Translations under genes and position numbers: made by a program
Notes under the pieces: model-generated
Database searches by the model: none
Told to the model about the DNA's origin: nothing
What the model saw: only the letters and a program-made list of their open reading frames with translations
Shown here: one piece after another, positions 8,108-11,173 of the stretch
How the letters are laid out: every line of letters begins with the position of its first letter
Position numbering within the stretch: position 1 is the first letter of the stretch
DNA from: Synergistaceae bacterium
GTDB lineage: Bacteria > Synergistota > Synergistia > Synergistales > Synergistaceae
Assembly: GCA_031290815.1 (NCBI GenBank)
Contig: JAISLO010000225.1
Coordinates: forward strand, 1 to 11,173
Direction of reading: 5' to 3'
DNA: 11,173 nucleotides

Positions 8108-9589
8108 TTACTCCGCTCCCTCTTTGTCTTCGGCTGGGCTTTCTCCGCTCACCGCCGGGACATCTGAGCTCTCGCAGTCCGGCACAGTGATCTCCGCGCT
8201 CTCGCCATCCGATCCTTCTGTGAGGCCCTCATCGCCAGTCGCCGGAACTTCTGCGGCTTCCGAGGTCTCCTGGGGATCGACCTCCCTCACCTGGACCAGC
8301 GAGGCCAGGTGATTCATCGTGTTGCGCGTCCTCACCCTCCTGGCGACCTCCGCAAATTTCTCCTTGTTCTTGCCGAGCGAGTCGGCCAGCGCCTGAGCGT
8401 TTACTTTAATTTCGGCGGCCATTCTCATGATCTCCTCGTTCAGGTCGTCGCTTGTAAAGCTGATCTCGTCGCGCTCAGCCAAAAAATCCAGGACCAGGGT
8501 GTTGCGGACAATCTCCTCGGCGTTCTTCCTCAGTTTGGCGTCGTATTCGTCCACGCTCAGATTGTTGTTCTTCAAGTATTCCGAGAGGGATTGACCTACA
8601 TCGCGCAGGAGCCTGCTGTCCTGTTCTTTTCGCATCGAGTTGTACTGACGCTCGATCATGCTCTCCGGGACGTCGATCTCAGCGGCGGCCGCAAGGACTT
8701 TTATCGACGACTCGCGGAGGCTTCCCTCGGCGCGCTTCTCGGCGTCATCCTCTATCTGTCTGCGAAGTTCGGCCCTGAATTCGTCCACGGTTTGAAATTT
8801 GCCCTCCGACAGTTCCGAGGCCAAGGCGTTATCGGCGTCCGGAACGACCCTCTTGAGGATTTGCAGTATCTCGGTTTTGTACCGTATGGTGGATCCGGCC
8901 ATGCGGGCGTCCGGGTAATCGTCCTCCAGCCTTATGTCGAATGAGATCTCCTCGGCAAGGGAATGACCTATTATCGAATCAGCGATATCCTTCCTCATGG
9001 TCTGAAGGTACAGATTGGTTTTTTTTTCGTGCTCGATTTCCTTCAGATTGCCGTCCTCATCGACGGAGAAGGATGAGTATTCCACCTCGACGAAGTCCTC
9101 TTTCGACGCTGGCCTCTCCTCGTCGATCGGGACGAGTTTGGCGTTCGACTCGAGAATTTGATTCATTGCGGCATCCACATCGGCCTCAGTCACCTTGTAG
9201 ACGATCTTCTCAGCCGTGAGGGACGATATGTCCGGCAGAGTCACCTCCGGACGGACCTCGAATGTGAACTTGATGTCGAGCGGCGCGCCCTCCGCGAAGC
9301 TGCCTATCTCTGTTTCCGGATTGGTGATCAGATCTAAGTCGCACTCGGAAATGACCGTTTCCATGGCTTCCTTCGCCATACGTTCGGCGGTCTGTTTGTA
9401 TATTCCAGGCCTGCCAAAGAAGAGTTCAAGAGTTTTTCTCGGGACATGTCCCGGCCTGAAACCCTTTATCTTGGCCTGTTTCGACAACTCGCGCACGGTC
9501 TTGCCGACCGCGGAGTCAACCTCGCCAGCGTCAAAATTGGCCCTTACAACGACGACATTCCGCTCCTGAGAGAGGATCTCCGACTTCAA
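8108..9589 (-). CDS. tig: Trigger factor (ribosome-bound chaperone / prolyl isomerase)
   Basis: Trigger factor binds near the ribosomal exit tunnel and helps nascent chains fold. The protein has 493 residues where about 430 is usual. The N-terminal ribosome-binding domain has the signature loop GFRPGHVP at 43-50; E. coli has GFRKGKVP there, so Phe44 and Arg45 of its FRK motif are kept while Lys46 is Pro and Lys48 is His. An FKBP-like domain follows (about 150-250), then the helical C-terminal chaperone arms. The extra length is an acidic, low-complexity tail (about 438-493), rich in Glu, Ser, Ala and Pro, ending EDKEGAE. The TTG start at 9589 is supported by AAAGGAG (9605-9599) 9 bases upstream. 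It is the first gene of the operon, with its own promoter in the divergent region. Confidence 0.96.
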   Translation of the reverse strand: MKSEILSQERNVVVVRANFDAGEVDSAVGKTVRELSKQAKIKGFRPGHVPRKTLELFFGRPGIYKQTAERMAKEAMETVISECDLDLITNPETEIGSFAEGAPLDIKFTFEVRPEVTLPDISSLTAEKIVYKVTEADVDAAMNQILESNAKLVPIDEERPASKEDFVEVEYSSFSVDEDGNLKEIEHEKKTNLYLQTMRKDIADSIIGHSLAEEISFDIRLEDDYPDARMAGSTIRYKTEILQILKRVVPDADNALASELSEGKFQTVDEFRAELRRQIEDDAEKRAEGSLRESSIKVLAAAAEIDVPESMIERQYNSMRKEQDSRLLRDVGQSLSEYLKNNNLSVDEYDAKLRKNAEEIVRNTLVLDFLAERDEISFTSDDLNEEIMRMAAEIKVNAQALADSLGKNKEKFAEVARRVRTRNTMNHLASLVQVREVDPQETSEAAEVPATGDEGLTEGSDGESAEITVPDCESSDVPAVSGESPAEDKEGAE

Positions 9590-9635
9590 ACGTTACAACT
9601 CCTTTCGGATTACCAGCTACACGTCTAACCGGCAA

Positions 9636-9664
9636 ATTGTACCACAGGAGTTATTCTTTTTCAA
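9636..9664 (-). promoter_or_regulatory. Promoter of the tig-clpP-clpX-lon-engB operon
   Basis: On the minus strand TTGAAA (9664-9659, 5 of 6 to the -35 consensus) is followed by exactly 17 bases and TACAAT (9641-9636, 5 of 6 to the -10). The -10 is preceded by TGG, giving an extended -10. The start point would be near 9629, about 40 bases before the tig TTG. No CIRCE or other heat-shock operator was seen around it. Confidence 0.75.
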
Positions 9665-9693
9665 AAAAATTTGAAATCACCATTTTTGCCCCA

Positions 9694-9722
9694 TTGACAG
9701 ACGACAAAAAAAAATATATATT
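9694..9722 (+). promoter_or_regulatory. Promoter of fapR-plsX
   Basis: A perfect -35 TTGACA (9694-9699), a 17-base spacer containing a run of A, and TATATT (9717-9722, 5 of 6 to the -10) form a near-consensus sigma-70 promoter. The start point would fall near 9729, just before the palindrome proposed as a FapR operator. It diverges from the tig promoter, with the two -35 boxes about 30 bases apart. Confidence 0.75.
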
Positions 9723-9732
9723 GCGCCCAGTT

Positions 9733-9752
9733 ATTATTACCAACTGTTAATA
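9733..9752 (+). promoter_or_regulatory. Candidate FapR operator
   Basis: TATTACCA (9735-9742) and TGTTAATA (9745-9752) form an inverted repeat with 7 of 8 pairs matched. The left side read from 9733, ATTATTACC, matches 8 of 9 bases of the Bacillus FapR half-site ATTAGTACC as I remember it. The right half fits that consensus less well and the two dyad centres differ by about 1.5 bases. The site lies roughly 4 to 23 bases after the predicted start point, where a bound repressor would block transcription. The match is by eye only. Confidence 0.45.
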
Positions 9753-9780
9753 GCAGGATAACATTGCATCTGAGGGCGGG

Positions 9781-10395
9781 GTGCTGATTTTGCGGTCTGA
9801 ACTGAAGCTGAAGCGACATAAGCGATTGTTGCGTCTTCTTGGAACGGATCCTCTCATGTCCGATCTCGACCTTGCGAAAGAGTTGGGAGTGAGCGTAGGC
9901 ACCATCCGATTGGACAGGAGCGTCCTCAACGTCCCAGAGCTGCGCGCGCGAACCAGACAGATGGCGGAGAACGCCTCTTCGAGGCTGACCTCCATGAGAC
10001 ATGAAGAAGTCCTTGGGGAGATAATAGAACTGGAGCCCAACAGCCTGGCTCTCTCAGTTCTTCAGACAAACCGCGAGTATGCCTTCAGGCACACGGACCT
10101 GATCGCCGATCACCATATATACACGCAGGCCGCGACGCTCGCGATAGCGGTAATAGAGCGGGACATGGTCGTGGTAGGCGCGGCCAGGGTGAACTTCAAA
10201 CACTACGCAAGCGTCGGCGACAGGCTGATAGCCCGGGCCAAGGTGGGAACTCACAAGGATGACAAGTACGTAGTGAGCGTTCGCACCAGGGTCGGAAACA
10301 GCGAAATATTCGTCGCGCGATTTGTCGTCGTCGCCGCGGAGGGTTCCGCGGGCGAGAATACGGACCAAATCGGCGGCAGCGCAAACAGCGGATAA
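9781..10395 (+). CDS. fapR: FapR-type lipid synthesis transcriptional regulator
   Basis: FapR represses fatty acid and phospholipid genes; in Bacillus, malonyl-CoA binding releases it from DNA. This 204-residue protein has the N-terminal DeoR-type helix-turn-helix (about 12-50, with the well-kept SVGTIRLDR recognition segment and VPELRAR linker) and a C-terminal hotdog fold (about 75-190, from EVLGEIIELE onward). Against B. subtilis FapR recalled from memory, the DNA-binding part is close and Phe99 is kept (Phe102 here). Arg106, Gly107 and Asn115 become Ala109, Asp110 and Ala118, so the ligand pocket may differ. The GTG start has GAGGG only 4-5 bases upstream; TTG at 9790 is an alternative with better spacing to the G-run. 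The tail after about 190 is Gly/Ser-rich. It is co-directional with plsX, 13 bases before it, as in Firmicutes. Confidence 0.9.
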   Translation: MLILRSELKLKRHKRLLRLLGTDPLMSDLDLAKELGVSVGTIRLDRSVLNVPELRARTRQMAENASSRLTSMRHEEVLGEIIELEPNSLALSVLQTNREYAFRHTDLIADHHIYTQAATLAIAVIERDMVVVGAARVNFKHYASVGDRLIARAKVGTHKDDKYVVSVRTRVGNSEIFVARFVVVAAEGSAGENTDQIGGSANSG

Positions 10396-10408
10396 GGGGG
10401 GTGCGCCG

Positions 10409-11173
10409 ATGCTTTTCGCTCTCGACGCAATGGGAGGCGATAATGCGCCGGAAGCCCCGTGCAGGGGCGCGATTCTCGCATGCGGCGAGAATTCCGATAT
10501 ATCGGTGGCGCTTGTCGGAATAAGGGATCGGATCGAGAGATATATATCCGATGCGGACAGTTCCGTGGCCTCGCGCATCAGCATCGTGGAAGCGAGCGAG
10601 GTGATCGGCATGGGTGACAACCCCGCCGCCTCGATCCGCTCCAAGAAAAACTCGAGTCTCCGCGTGGCGATAGAGATGGTTCGCTCTCATGAGGCGACGG
10701 GCTGCATATCGGCCGGAAACACCGGCGCGATAGTGGCCGGAGGAGTGCTCGTGGCGGGCCGGATAAAGGGCATAGACCGCCCGGCGTTAGCGATACCCAT
10801 TCCGTCGCTGAAAGGGCCGTCGCTACTCCTGGATGTCGGCGCGACGGTGAGGTGCAAGCCGATAAATCTCTTTCAGTTCGCGCATATGGGATCGATATAT
10901 ATGACATCCCTCTCCGGCGTGGAGAGGCCAAGCGTCGGGCTCTTCTCGAACGGCGCAGAGGACATCAAGGGAGACGATGTGATAGGCGAGGCGCGGGAGA
11001 TGCTCTCCGCGAGTTCGCTCAACTTCAGCGGCTTCGTGGAGGGGAATCTCATTCCGATAGGGGGAACGGACGTGGTGGTCTGCGACGGCTTCACCGGCAA
11101 CGCTCTGATAAAATTCGGCGAGGGCATCGGCGAGTTCGTGAAGACCTTGATACGGGAGGAGATAGAGAACAGG
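10409..11173 (+). CDS. plsX: Phosphate acyltransferase PlsX (3' end outside window)
   Basis: PlsX converts acyl-ACP and phosphate to acyl-phosphate, the donor used by PlsY to start phospholipid synthesis; it is a peripheral membrane enzyme. The frame is open to the window edge (255 codons of an expected 330-345), so roughly the last quarter is missing. It starts with the family signature LFALDAMGGDNAPEA. Later motifs include SAGNTGAIVAGG (GNTGA at 103-107), LLDVGATVRCKP, the EDIKGDD segment and DVVVCDGFTGNALIKFGEG. Most relatives have DVGAN where this has DVGAT. The ATG is preceded by AAGGGGGG (10394-10401) 7 bases upstream, partly overlapping the fapR stop codon. It is very likely in one operon with fapR and under its control; fab genes would be expected beyond the edge. 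Confidence 0.96.
   Translation, partial: MLFALDAMGGDNAPEAPCRGAILACGENSDISVALVGIRDRIERYISDADSSVASRISIVEASEVIGMGDNPAASIRSKKNSSLRVAIEMVRSHEATGCISAGNTGAIVAGGVLVAGRIKGIDRPALAIPIPSLKGPSLLLDVGATVRCKPINLFQFAHMGSIYMTSLSGVERPSVGLFSNGAEDIKGDDVIGEAREMLSASSLNFSGFVEGNLIPIGGTDVVVCDGFTGNALIKFGEGIGEFVKTLIREEIENR

Noticed and set aside
9590..9665. Heat-shock operator (CIRCE) before tig
   Set aside because: No TTAGCACTC-N9-GAGTGCTAA-like repeat is present in the leader or promoter.
10494..10505. Perfect 12-base palindrome CCGATATATCGG
   Set aside because: It lies inside plsX coding sequence among other ATA/TAT-rich codons and has no promoter nearby; chance is the simplest explanation.

Overview
The window reads as a bacterial housekeeping segment with a two-gene signalling unit at its left end. 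Gene order tig-clpP-clpX-lon-engB and the pair fapR-plsX are both typical of Firmicutes-type genomes (Clostridia-like order) and are also seen in neighbouring phyla such as Synergistota. G+C is moderate, starts are very often TTG, and Shine-Dalgarno sites are strong. I lean towards Synergistota or a clostridial relative, but nothing here settles the phylum.

Layout. Bases 1-226 are AT-rich and non-coding, with a plausible promoter. On the plus strand follow a PAS-PAS-GGDEF-HD-GYP cyclic-di-GMP protein (227-2083) and, 15 bases on, an acidic TPR-like protein of unknown function (2099-3094). A 136-base gap with a terminator hairpin separates these from a convergent minus-strand operon read right to left: trigger factor (tig), ClpP, ClpX, Lon and the ribosome-assembly GTPase EngB/YsxC (9589 down to 3231). 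Bases 9590-9780 form a divergent control region with one well-matched promoter for each side and a palindrome resembling a FapR operator. On the plus strand come fapR (9781-10395) and plsX (10409 to the window edge, truncated).

How they work together. The minus operon groups nascent-chain folding (trigger factor), two ATP-dependent proteolysis machines (ClpXP, Lon) and a GTPase for 50S assembly. It is tightly packed, with stop/start overlaps at clpX/lon (TGATG) and lon/engB (TTGA). FapR is a DeoR-type HTH plus hotdog regulator of lipid synthesis, and PlsX makes acyl-phosphate for phospholipid synthesis. The operator lies just after the predicted fapR start point, which suggests autoregulation. 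The left pair probably links a sensed signal to cyclic-di-GMP through an intact GGDEF domain; the HD-GYP domain lacks several catalytic residues.

Most of the window is ordinary. The points most worth a second look are the FapR ligand pocket, which lacks the arginine and asparagine used by Bacillus FapR for malonyl-CoA, the acidic TPR protein, the degenerate HD-GYP domain, and the long acidic tail on trigger factor.
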